From: Leptolyngbyaceae cyanobacterium M65_K2018_010
GTDB taxonomy: Bacteria; Cyanobacteriota; Cyanobacteriia; Phormidesmidales; Phormidesmidaceae
Assembly (NCBI GenBank): GCA_015295885.1
Contig: DVEE01000149.1
Location: forward strand, 1 to 26,591
Length of the DNA: 26,591 nucleotides
Direction: 5' to 3'
This document shows positions 1 through 7,223 of this stretch, piece by piece. Both the position numbers and the translations under genes were made by a program. The notes beneath the pieces were generated by a model. It made no database searches and was not told the origin of the DNA. It was given only the letters and a program-made list of their open reading frames with translations. Positions within the stretch are counted from its first letter, which is position 1; every line of letters starts with the position of its first letter.

Positions 1-974
1 GAAAATTCAATGGGCTCGGTAATCCCTGTCAGGAAGGACGTGAAGGCTGCCGAAATCATCAAACCGCCGACTTGCTTGCGGTTTCTGGGTTTGGCACTGT
101 GCCAAATGGCAATGGCGGCGGCGGGTAGGCCAAACATCTTGAACCAGTAGGCCCCACCCAGAATCCCTGCGGTGGGGTCGCCGGCAAAGAAACGGGCAAT
201 ATCGCCCCGCACCTGTTGGCCCGTAATCGGGTCGGTAAAGGAACCAATTTCAAAGAAGAAGGGAACGTTCCATACGTGGTGAAGACCGAAGGGGAGGAGG
301 AGACGCTCGATAAAACCATAGAGGGCGGCCGTCAGGGGCACATTTTGCCCTTCGGCGGCACTCTGGGCAAAGGTATTAATGGCGCTGCCAATGGGGGGCC
401 AAATCACGCTCATGATGATGCCCGTGAGAATGGCCGCCAAGGCTGTGATGATTGGTACAAACCGCTTGCCGGCAAAGAAGCCCAGGTAGGGCGGCAGATT
501 GATGCGGAAGAATTTATTGAACATGTAGGCGGCAATGCAGCCCATGATCAAGCCGCCAAAGACCCCCGTATCCAGGGTAGAAATGCCCAACACCGACTTG
601 GTCTCCAGACCCATGCCGGTGGCGACGGTACCGAGGGTGGCCAGAAAAACCATAAACCCCACCGTGGCGGCCAGGGCTGAGACGCCATCGTTGCCGGCGT
701 AACCGATCGCCACGGCGATGGCAAAAATCAGCGGCAAGCTGGCAAAGATGGCATCCCCAGAGTTTTTCATAATGGCGGCCAACCACTCTGGCAGCCACCA
801 GAACTTGGCATCGGTGAGGATGCCCTGCTGAATCTGTTGCAGTTCGATCAGTCGAGCGCTACCCAGGCCCAGCAGCAGACCAGCTACCGGCAGCACCGAC
901 ACGGGAAGCATGAGGGACTTCCCCATTTTTTGTAACAGCCCGAAGGCGTGGTTCCAGGTTTCTTTGAGGGTCAT
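1..974 (-). CDS. ptsG: PTS glucose permease, EIIC domain (partial, PtsG-like)
   Basis: Partial gene. Its start is inside the window and its 3' end lies beyond base 1; 324 codons are visible. It is the membrane permease of the glucose phosphotransferase system, which carries sugar across the inner membrane and phosphorylates it. PtsG-type signatures are present in order: GKSLMLPVSVLPVAG (about residues 18-32), NDGVSALAA (95-103), YLGFFAGKRFVPI (163-175), IWPPIGSAI (191-199), FGLHHVWNVPF (229-239), GDPTAG (265-270), GLPAAAIAIWHSAKP (282-296) and GITEPIEF (317-324). The HHVWNVPF and GKSLMLP segments fit the glucose (PtsG) branch better than the N-acetylglucosamine (NagE) branch. The EIIB domain, if fused as in E. 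coli PtsG, would be past the edge. The ATG at 974 lies in a 20-bp tandem duplication and has no clear Shine-Dalgarno. It is 190 bases downstream of the EIIA-HPr-EI gene on the same strand, so the two probably form one operon. No annotated stop-to-stop frame was needed, because translation is uninterrupted to base 1. Confidence 0.93.
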   Translation of the reverse strand, partial: MTLKETWNHAFGLLQKMGKSLMLPVSVLPVAGLLLGLGSARLIELQQIQQGILTDAKFWWLPEWLAAIMKNSGDAIFASLPLIFAIAVAIGYAGNDGVSALAATVGFMVFLATLGTVATGMGLETKSVLGISTLDTGVFGGLIMGCIAAYMFNKFFRINLPPYLGFFAGKRFVPIITALAAILTGIIMSVIWPPIGSAINTFAQSAAEGQNVPLTAALYGFIERLLLPFGLHHVWNVPFFFEIGSFTDPITGQQVRGDIARFFAGDPTAGILGGAYWFKMFGLPAAAIAIWHSAKPRNRKQVGGLMISAAFTSFLTGITEPIEF

Positions 975-1000
975 GGGTTTTCTTTGAGGGTCATGGGTAT
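961..1000. repeat. 20-bp tandem duplication over the ptsG start
   Basis: Bases 961-980 and 981-1000 are the same 20-mer with one mismatch (t979 against a999). Both copies contain the ptsG initiation codon on the minus strand. The inner copy (ATG at 974) opens the ptsG frame. The outer copy (ATG at 994) opens a seven-codon frame that stops at 971-973, overlapping the true start. This is a recent-looking slippage duplication that could affect translation initiation. Confidence 0.9.
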
Positions 1001-1032
1001 TGGGAGGGAGGGGTGTGGGAAGGCAGAAGGCA

Positions 1033-1128
1033 GCTCGCGAAGCGTCGCCGTAGGCTTTAGGCAGACAGAAGGCAGAAGATGGAAGGCTGCAGGTTGCTCG
1101 CGAAGCGTCGCCGCAGGCGTTAGGCAGA
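1033..1128. repeat. two copies of a 33-bp dispersed-type repeat
   Basis: Bases 1033-1065 and 1096-1128 are 33-mers that share the core gctcgcgaagcgtcgcc and end in ttaggcaga. They differ at two positions and start 63 bases apart. Shorter gcagaaggc words are interspersed around them. They fill the gap between the fusion PTS gene and ptsG. The core resembles short GC-rich repeats commonly scattered between cyanobacterial genes; that assignment is from memory, while the two copies are seen directly. Confidence 0.8.
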
Positions 1129-1164
1129 AGGCCGCTCCTACCTTGGGCTTCAAGCTCGACAGGG

Positions 1165-3735
1165 CTAAAACTCCTCTAAGGGCACCAGTTCGCGCACTTG
1201 AGCGGCGGAATCCAGGTTCAGAGCCCGTTGGGCGAGTTCCTGGCAGTGGCTGTAGCGAAGGGTACGAACCTGGGCCTTAACGGCGGGGATCACCGGGACG
1301 CTAACACTCAGCTCCTTAACCCCTAGACCGACCAGAATGGGGACGGCTTGGGGGTCACCGGCGACACCACCACAAACACCGACCCACTTACCGTGCTGAT
1401 CGGCACCGCGCACCGTCAGGTCAATCATGCGCAACACACTGGGGTTGAGGGCATCGACGAAGGGGGCCAGTTTAGGGTGGCCGCGATCCATGGCCAGGGG
1501 GTACTGGGTCAGGTCGTTGGTCCCAATGGAGAAGAAATCGACCTGTTCCGCAAAGCGCTCGGCTAGCACGGCGGCGGCGGGCACTTCGATCATGATGCCA
1601 ATTTCAATGGGGGGAACCCCCAGCTTTTGGCGTTCCTCTTCCATCACCGCCTTAGCCATGGCAATTTCTTCTAAGCGGGCAATCATGGGGAACATCACCC
1701 GCGCCTTACCGGCCGTAGACGCCTTGAGGATGGCGCGGAACTGGGTACGCATGAGTTCGGGCCGGTCAAAGCCGAGGCGAATGCCGCGCTCGCCCAAGAA
1801 GGGGTTTTCTTCGTGGGCCATGGGCAGATAGGGTAAAGGCTTGTCACCGCCCACATCTAGGGTGCGGATGATCATGGGGCGCTCGGGACCCAGAACTCGG
1901 AGAATGTCGGCATAGATGGCTTCTTGCTGGTCTTCGGTAGGCGCAGAGGTGGCCTCCATAAAGACAAACTCGGTGCGCAACAGGCCAACCCCTTCGCCAC
2001 CAACCTGGATGGCGGCTTCGGCATCTTTCTTACTACCGATGTTGGCTACCACCTCAATTTGACGCCCATCCTGGGTTATTGCCGGGGCAAAGGCCTGCTC
2101 CAGATCAGCAGCCTGCTTGGCCTTTTGGCGGGCAATGCGGTTTTGGGTGGCTTCGAGTTCCTGGACCGAGGCATTCAGCCGCAGCTTGCCCTTGCTCCCA
2201 TCCAGGATGACCGGGGTGCCATCGGCCAGATCCAAGACTCGGGGTTCGATGCCCGCGATCGCAGGAATGCCCATGGACCGGGCCAGAATAGCCACGTGGG
2301 AGGTGGCGCCGCCGGCCACGGTGCAGAACCCCTTAACCCGACTGGGGTCAATGTTGGCCATGTCAGAGGGGGTGAGGTCTTCGGCCACCAAAATGGTGTT
2401 ATCGGGGTAAACGAAGGCTTTTTCTTCCACCCCGGTCAGAATGCGGAGGACGCGATCGCCCACATCCCGCAAATCGTTGGCCCGCTGGGCCAGCAGCTCA
2501 CTTTTGAGTTTGGCCAATTGGTCGGCCTGGGCGGTGTAGGTCTGCTGCCAGGCAAAGGCTGCACTTTTGCCCTTATCAATGGCGCTGCCGGTAATGTCCA
2601 TCAGTTCTGGGTCTTCCAGCAATTCCTGGTGGGCGGCAAAAATGGCCGCCTTGCTAGGGTCGCCCTGGCCATGCACCTTAGCGCGCAGACTTTCGATCTC
2701 CAGCATGGCCTGTTCTAGAGCTTTATCGAGCTTGCGGTGCTCGGCATTGGGGTTTTCCGCGTCTTCCTCCACCTCGATCACCTGGCGACGGGCCCGCAGG
2801 GTATTGCCAACGGCCAAGCCAGGGGAGGCCGCAACGCCGAGAAGAATGTTGGGGTCGTCGGACTTAGGGCGAGGCGGCGGAGCCGTCAACTCGGACTGGG
2901 CAATACTGGCCGCCGCTAAGGCAATGGGCACCGCTCCCTCTTCCCCGAGCCCGGTGCGGACGGCCTCCTCTAGCTCCGCGATCGCGGCCTCGGCATCGAC
3001 CCCGGTGGCGGCCAAGGTAACCGTATCGCCTCGACTGATTTCCAGGCCCATAATGGCGACTACGCTACGCCCATTGGCGCTATCGCTGCCGCGGTGGATC
3101 GTGATGGCCGATTGATATTTCTTGGCCAATTGGGCTAATACGGCGGCAGGTCGAGCATGGAGCCCCGCCGGATTCGGAATGATGATGTCCTTAGAGATGA
3201 CCACGGGCCCAGCGGCCTCCTCGCCGGTGGCCGTGGGTTCAGCCAACACCAGTTCTAGAATCGGATCTCTGGAGGCATTGACCATGCCGGTGGCAGGCTT
3301 AAACTGAGCCACGCGATCGCTGTTGGTAACCACGATCTGGGTGAGCAAACTGCGGGCGTTCAAGGCCACATAGTCCGCATCAAACTCGATCAGAATATCC
3401 CCGGTTCTCACTCGATCCCCCACCCGCACCTTGGGAGTAAACCCTTTCCCCTTCAGGGCTACCGTGTCAAGGCCAATGTGCATCAAGATCTCCAGCCCCT
3501 GGGTGGTTTTCACGGTAACGGCATGGCCAGCACTGTGAACCTGGGCAATCTCACCGTCACAGGGAGACAGCAGAACCTGGCTAACCGGGTCGATGGAAAT
3601 GCCGTCGCCCACCATTTTTTGAGCAAAAACTGGGTCAGGCACCGCTTCGATGGCAACCAATTGGCCGGAGAGGGGAGCCACTAAAACCAGCGCCTGGGCA
3701 GAGGTATGGGCAGGAGGGGCTTGAAGAGTGGTCAT
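1165..3735 (-). CDS. PTS phosphorelay fusion protein EIIA(Glc)-HPr-EI
   Basis: An 856-residue cytosolic protein that joins all the soluble steps of a sugar PTS: PEP autophosphorylation, transfer through HPr, then to EIIA. The order is EIIA-Glc (about 15-165; H71 and active H86 in ILMHIGLDTV, 15 residues apart as in E. coli EIIA-Glc), HPr (about 178-265; GLHARPAAVL with H193) and enzyme I (about 297-850). Enzyme I has the phospho-His loop GGATSHVAILAR with H480, a PEP-binding block ending in SIGTNDLTQYPLAMDRG, and active-site C788 in GVCGGVAGDP. All catalytic residues are present. The layout matches Pseudomonas NagF-type multiphosphoryl transfer proteins. The start ATG has AGGA seven bases upstream (3743-3746 on the plus strand). 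The adjacent ptsG supplies the membrane component, so a full PEP-to-glucose relay could be encoded by two genes. Confidence 0.95.
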   Translation of the reverse strand: MTTLQAPPAHTSAQALVLVAPLSGQLVAIEAVPDPVFAQKMVGDGISIDPVSQVLLSPCDGEIAQVHSAGHAVTVKTTQGLEILMHIGLDTVALKGKGFTPKVRVGDRVRTGDILIEFDADYVALNARSLLTQIVVTNSDRVAQFKPATGMVNASRDPILELVLAEPTATGEEAAGPVVISKDIIIPNPAGLHARPAAVLAQLAKKYQSAITIHRGSDSANGRSVVAIMGLEISRGDTVTLAATGVDAEAAIAELEEAVRTGLGEEGAVPIALAAASIAQSELTAPPPRPKSDDPNILLGVAASPGLAVGNTLRARRQVIEVEEDAENPNAEHRKLDKALEQAMLEIESLRAKVHGQGDPSKAAIFAAHQELLEDPELMDITGSAIDKGKSAAFAWQQTYTAQADQLAKLKSELLAQRANDLRDVGDRVLRILTGVEEKAFVYPDNTILVAEDLTPSDMANIDPSRVKGFCTVAGGATSHVAILARSMGIPAIAGIEPRVLDLADGTPVILDGSKGKLRLNASVQELEATQNRIARQKAKQAADLEQAFAPAITQDGRQIEVVANIGSKKDAEAAIQVGGEGVGLLRTEFVFMEATSAPTEDQQEAIYADILRVLGPERPMIIRTLDVGGDKPLPYLPMAHEENPFLGERGIRLGFDRPELMRTQFRAILKASTAGKARVMFPMIARLEEIAMAKAVMEEERQKLGVPPIEIGIMIEVPAAAVLAERFAEQVDFFSIGTNDLTQYPLAMDRGHPKLAPFVDALNPSVLRMIDLTVRGADQHGKWVGVCGGVAGDPQAVPILVGLGVKELSVSVPVIPAVKAQVRTLRYSHCQELAQRALNLDSAAQVRELVPLEEF

Positions 3736-4121
3736 AGGGATGTCCTACAAGGGCGTATTGCTAAGGGGGCTTGGCGGTCTAGGGGGCAAAGGGGACTGGG
3801 AGCTGCAAAATCGCGCTAGAAACCTGCTCCCTGGGGGCACAGGAAGCGAGGCCTGGCTGACTGCGTCCATGGCCAGCCCAACCAGCTCGCTACGGGGATT
3901 TAGGGAATGTAATTATCTAAGGTTATGAAGGCTTTAACTCGACCAGTCTGGTAATCTAACGTTGCAAATCGCCTGGGATTGTGTAGTTCTTTTTACTATT
4001 CAACCCAGGCAATCCGTTGGCATCATCGCCTGATCGGCCTTGCCCTCGGCCCATGTTTTAGAATCATTTAATCTGGTGCAATGTAGCCCGATTATTCTTT
4101 GATGTCCCTAACCCCTCTCGG
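3736..4121. other. divergent intergenic region, PTS operon / ABC permease
   Basis: This 386-base non-coding stretch separates the leftward PTS operon from the rightward permease gene, so it must hold both promoters. It contains an imperfect hairpin: GCCTGGG at 3971-3977 pairs with CCCAGGC at 4004-4010, extended by TTG/CAA with one bulged base. A rightward -10-like TAGAAT lies at 4059-4064 with no convincing -35. Leftward, the reverse complement has GATAAT-like sequence near 3910-3918. None of these is strong enough to call a promoter firmly. Confidence 0.5.
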
Positions 4122-5177
4122 ATGGCTCCGTCTTCTTCCCCCCTGAAAAACACCGTCACTCCCTGGACTCGCTTCAGCCAAGCAGTCACTAGCGAAACCT
4201 CCCTGTACATTCTGAAGCGAATTTTGCAGGCCCTACTGACCCTGCTGTTGGCTTCAGCCCTCAGCTTTTTTGTGATTCAGTTAGCCCCCGGCAACTTTCT
4301 CGACCAGTACCGCCAGAGTCCTCAATTTTCCGCCGAAACCCTGGCCCAGCTTGAGGCCCAGTTTGGCCTTGATCAACCCGCCTGGCGGCAGTACCTCAAC
4401 TGGCTGTACCAGGTGCTGTTCCATGGCAACTTTGGCCTCAGCTTTTCCTACCAGCGGCCGGTGGTGGATATTCTCTGGGAACGGGTGCCCAATACCCTGT
4501 TGCTCTCCCTGGCGGCCTTTCTGGTCACCTGGCTGATTGCCATTCCGCTGGGGATTATTGGGGCTGTCAACCAAAACCGCTGGGCCGATCGCCTGCTGCG
4601 GGTGCTCAGTTACCTGGGCCAGGGCATGCCCACCATTATTACGGGCCTACTGCTGTTGTTTTTTGCCCAGTTGACCGCACCCCTGTTTCCCATTGGGGGG
4701 CGCACCAGCATCATCCACGACGACCTGAACTGGTTTGGCCGGCTGCTCGATGTCGGTTGGCACCTGATTTTGCCCACCGTGGCCCTGAGCATTACCGGCT
4801 TTGCAGGCCTGCAGCGCATTACCCGCGGTCAACTGCTGGATGTGCTACGTCAAAACTACATCCAAACCGCCCGAGCCAAGGGATTATCGGAGGATCGAGT
4901 GGTCTATGTCCACGCCCTGCGCAACGCGGTCAATCCCCTGATCACCCTGCTGGGGTTTGAGTTTGCCAGCCTTTTGGGGGGTGCCTTTATTACCGAGAAC
5001 TACTTCAACTGGCCCGGCCTAGGAAAACTCATCCTGGAAGCCGTAACCGCCCAGGACCTTTACCTGGTGATGGCTAGTCTGATGATGGGAGCGGTGATGT
5101 TAATTATTGGCAACCTGTTGGCCGATGTAGCCCTAAGTTTTGTGGATCCACGCATCCGGCTATCGGAGATGAACTAG
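4122..5177 (+). CDS. ABC transporter permease, DppB/OppB type
   Basis: A 351-residue inner-membrane permease subunit of a peptide/nickel-type ABC importer. The N-terminal YILKRILQALLTLLLASALSFF (29-50, TM1) followed by QLAPGNFLDQY is typical of DppB/OppB. The periplasmic stretch 57-120 includes LEAQFGLDQPAWRQYLNW and GNFGLSFSY. Further membrane segments lie at about 124-148, 165-185, 212-230, 272-290 and 315-340. The EAA-type coupling loop that docks on the ATPase is at about 248-272 (QTARAKGLSEDRVVYVHALRNAVNPL region). The 28 residues before TM1 are long for the family, so an internal start is possible. The partner permease, ATPases and binding protein are not in the window; they must be elsewhere, or the gene is used with a scattered system. 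Substrate unknown. Confidence 0.9.
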   Translation: MAPSSSPLKNTVTPWTRFSQAVTSETSLYILKRILQALLTLLLASALSFFVIQLAPGNFLDQYRQSPQFSAETLAQLEAQFGLDQPAWRQYLNWLYQVLFHGNFGLSFSYQRPVVDILWERVPNTLLLSLAAFLVTWLIAIPLGIIGAVNQNRWADRLLRVLSYLGQGMPTIITGLLLLFFAQLTAPLFPIGGRTSIIHDDLNWFGRLLDVGWHLILPTVALSITGFAGLQRITRGQLLDVLRQNYIQTARAKGLSEDRVVYVHALRNAVNPLITLLGFEFASLLGGAFITENYFNWPGLGKLILEAVTAQDLYLVMASLMMGAVMLIIGNLLADVALSFVDPRIRLSEMN

Positions 5178-5251
5178 AACGGTGGTCCAAAAACCCGGTT
5201 TATTCCTCAGGATGGACGTCATGTCCTTAGAAGGGCGTTAGGGGGTTCGGG

Positions 5252-6562
5252 TTACTCGGCTGGGGTAGGACTCAAGGTATAGGTCAGCGGACTACCCTGG
5301 CGCTCCACGGTCATAGTGATTGGGCCTGTATAGCGATCGCCCAGCGGGGAATAGACGAAACTACAGCCATGCTCATTGCTGAAATGGGTGTAGCGATCGC
5401 GGTCAATGGCCAGAATACGATCACCGATTTGTAACCCAGCCTGGGCTGCTGGCGAAGGATGATAGACCCCAGTAATGAGCAAGCGGTGGTCGTAAACAAT
5501 AGACTGAAACCCGTAGGCTGGGGGGTTGGGATAGAGCTCACTCACGGGGGCAATGGGTTTGAGGTAGAGCCGCTGGTTAACCCAATCCAGGGTAACGATG
5601 AAATTCTCTAAAAACTCATTCCCCACCCTGGAATAGGGTTGGGCGTGTTCTCCATAGCTGACCAGCACTGGGAAATTCTCCAACCGTAGGCTGCCTATGG
5701 ACAAAGCAGGGATTCTCAGCAGCTTTTGGTTAAAAATTTCCAGGCCACCTAGGGTTTCCACGAGTCCCTCGATAGTTGAGGCTTCCTGCAGAGGGCCCAA
5801 GCTCAAAGCCCTGAAATCCTCGGCCGTGAGGTGAATGCTACCGTCCCAGCCGGTATCTACCAGAACCTTGACCGTTTGATGGGATCCCACCTGTAGATCA
5901 ATCACCGGCGTGAAATCCACCAAGTCGAAGGGAATCACCATGGCATTGGAGACGTCATCCAAATCTGCAACGGACTCTGCGACCGTGAGCCGATGGTGCT
6001 GGTAGTCAATTTGCCAGATGCCGTGACGCATCCAATTAGCTCCAATCACGCCGCTATCGGACAGGCAGTAAAGGGGGTGGCCCGGGGCACTAAACTCCAC
6101 CGCAAAGGCACCTACGTTATGGAAATTGGCCCCACCCAAACTAACCTCTTGCAGAAGGCCATACACGGATTGCCCATCAACCTGGATTGGGGTCGCGAGG
6201 GCCTGCTGAGGCACCACGTCTTGATCCAGCACCGTGGAGCGTAGGCCAGAGTCAAAAATCAAAGTCCTGGTCGTCCCCAGATCGTGAATCTGAGTCGAGA
6301 CTAGGATATGACGACCCACGTAATCAAAGGGCAAGCTCACCGACTCTGCCAAAGGACTGAGCTGGGCCAAAGCTTCTAAAGCTTGGATGCCCTGGAGCGT
6401 CAATTGCTGATGGGAGGCGACCAGGACTTGGCTAGGGTCAACCGCTGCTCGACTTAACTCCGCTTCTAGCTGGGGAGGAGGCCGCCGCCAGTCCTGGATG
6501 CCCAGGGTAAATCCCACGGCAGCCATCGTTCCCAGGAGCAAAGCATAGATCAACCGTTTCAT
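5252..6562 (-). CDS. two-lobed retropepsin-like aspartyl protease with PDZ domain
   Basis: A 436-residue exported or membrane-anchored protein. Residues 1-22 form a basic-then-hydrophobic signal or anchor segment (MKRLIYALLLGTMAAVGFTL). Two aspartyl-protease half-domains follow: lobe 1 with LIFDSGLRST (catalytic-type D104 in DSG) and lobe 2 with VLVDTGWDGS (D236 in DTG). Each Asp motif sits after a beta-rich stretch, as in the Asp_protease_2/gag-like family. Residues about 350-430 look like a PDZ domain (GVYHPSPAAQAGLQIGDRILAI carries the usual AGL..GD.I..I pattern). A single chain with both catalytic motifs could form a pepsin-like bilobed site without dimerising. The protein probably works in the periplasm or at the membrane; its substrate is not known. 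It is convergent with the ABC permease across a 74-base gap, with no operon partner. Confidence 0.8.
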   Translation of the reverse strand: MKRLIYALLLGTMAAVGFTLGIQDWRRPPPQLEAELSRAAVDPSQVLVASHQQLTLQGIQALEALAQLSPLAESVSLPFDYVGRHILVSTQIHDLGTTRTLIFDSGLRSTVLDQDVVPQQALATPIQVDGQSVYGLLQEVSLGGANFHNVGAFAVEFSAPGHPLYCLSDSGVIGANWMRHGIWQIDYQHHRLTVAESVADLDDVSNAMVIPFDLVDFTPVIDLQVGSHQTVKVLVDTGWDGSIHLTAEDFRALSLGPLQEASTIEGLVETLGGLEIFNQKLLRIPALSIGSLRLENFPVLVSYGEHAQPYSRVGNEFLENFIVTLDWVNQRLYLKPIAPVSELYPNPPAYGFQSIVYDHRLLITGVYHPSPAAQAGLQIGDRILAIDRDRYTHFSNEHGCSFVYSPLGDRYTGPITMTVERQGSPLTYTLSPTPAE

Positions 6563-6605
6563 CGTGGCTACCCCCTACGGCACGATAAGGTTGATAGCCT
6601 GAGAA

Positions 6606-6621
6606 TGCTCAGCATTGAGCA
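6606..6621. repeat. 6-bp inverted repeat upstream of the protease gene
   Basis: TGCTCA (6606-6611) and TGAGCA (6616-6621) form a perfect inverted repeat around GCAT. It lies 44-59 bases upstream of the leftward protease-PDZ gene, where an operator could sit. It is short, so chance occurrence cannot be excluded. Confidence 0.35.
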
Positions 6622-6671
6622 GGCAAAGATCCCTAACTTCACGATAGATCCTGAGAGCAGAACACCGTGGC

Positions 6672-6701
6672 GTTGAGAAATATAAAAGAATATTTCTCAA
6701 C
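6672..6701. repeat. perfect 12-bp inverted repeat in divergent promoter region
   Basis: GTTGAGAAATAT (6672-6683) is exactly complementary to ATATTTCTCAAC (6690-6701) around the six-base loop AAAAGA. It is AT-rich within GC-rich surroundings and lies between divergent genes, 109 bases from the protease start and 81 bases from the 6783 start. No T-run follows on either strand, so it does not look like an intrinsic terminator. A dimeric-regulator operator or an RNA hairpin in a leader fits better. Confidence 0.8.
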
Positions 6702-6782
6702 CTAAACACACGTTACCCATCCTGGGGGCTAGCCTCCTAGACTATGGGCGGCTTGGAGATTTACCCTGCCAGCCTGTGTTGA

Positions 6783-7106
6783 ATGGTTGCCCCAGTAACG
6801 ATGGCTCAAATCTATTACCTGTTGCGATCTCGGGCCGATGGCAGCTACCTAGTCGCCCGCCCCCACCCCACTACCCCTGCGGACCCCGACCAACCCCCGC
6901 CCACCGGCTACCTGCTGGTCTTTACCGCGGATTACGACGCTCTCAGCTACCTCAATGCCCATGCCCCCGATGTCAGGGACCAGTTCGCCGTGGAGACCAT
7001 CACCCCCTCCAGCCTCAAGCCCCTACTAGGCCGTTGGAACTTTCAGGGCCTGGGCCTGGTGCAGGATCCTCGCCTGCCAGAGGTTGAGTTTTTGAACCGC
7101 TCCTGA
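6783..7106 (+). CDS. small conserved-looking cytosolic protein, function unknown
   Basis: A 107-residue protein without signal peptide or membrane segment. It begins MAQIYYLLRSRADGSYLVARP (from residue 7), continues through a proline-rich loop (about 29-41) and TGYLLVFTADYDALSYLNAHAP, and ends RWNFQGLGLVQDPRLPEVEFL. I recall similar short proteins of unknown function in other cyanobacteria, often starting MAQ, so the ATG at 6801 may be the true start; neither ATG has a clear Shine-Dalgarno. It lies upstream of the GH57 gene on the same strand with a 117-base gap that holds two small hairpins (7165-7180 and 7181-7200), so the two may not be tightly co-transcribed. No function is assigned. Confidence 0.7.
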   Translation: MVAPVTMAQIYYLLRSRADGSYLVARPHPTTPADPDQPPPTGYLLVFTADYDALSYLNAHAPDVRDQFAVETITPSSLKPLLGRWNFQGLGLVQDPRLPEVEFLNRS

Positions 7107-7164
7107 GCGTAACAATTCCTCTAGCAATGGGGCAAAGGGGACCGGGGGTGCCAAACTGAATACA

Positions 7165-7200
7165 AAGGGTCTGACCCCTTCTAGCCGAACCTCTGGCTAG
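7165..7200. repeat. two adjacent small hairpins before the GH57 gene
   Basis: AAGGG (7165-7169) pairs with CCCTT (7176-7180). Immediately after, CTAGCC (7181-7186) pairs perfectly with GGCTAG (7195-7200) around an eight-base loop. They end 23 bases before the GH57 start. They could attenuate read-through from the small upstream gene or structure the GH57 leader. No T-tract follows, so a terminator is not claimed. Confidence 0.45.
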
Positions 7201-7223
7201 CGCCACGCCTTGGAGACCTGCCC

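Noticed and set aside
216..680. 154-codon plus-strand open frame opposite ptsG
   Set aside because: Antisense to strongly conserved EIIC sequence; composition is charged and low-complexity with no family resemblance.
1924..2718. 264-codon plus-strand open frame opposite the PTS fusion gene
   Set aside because: It is antisense to conserved EI and HPr coding sequence, has no recognisable domain, and arises from GC-rich codon bias.
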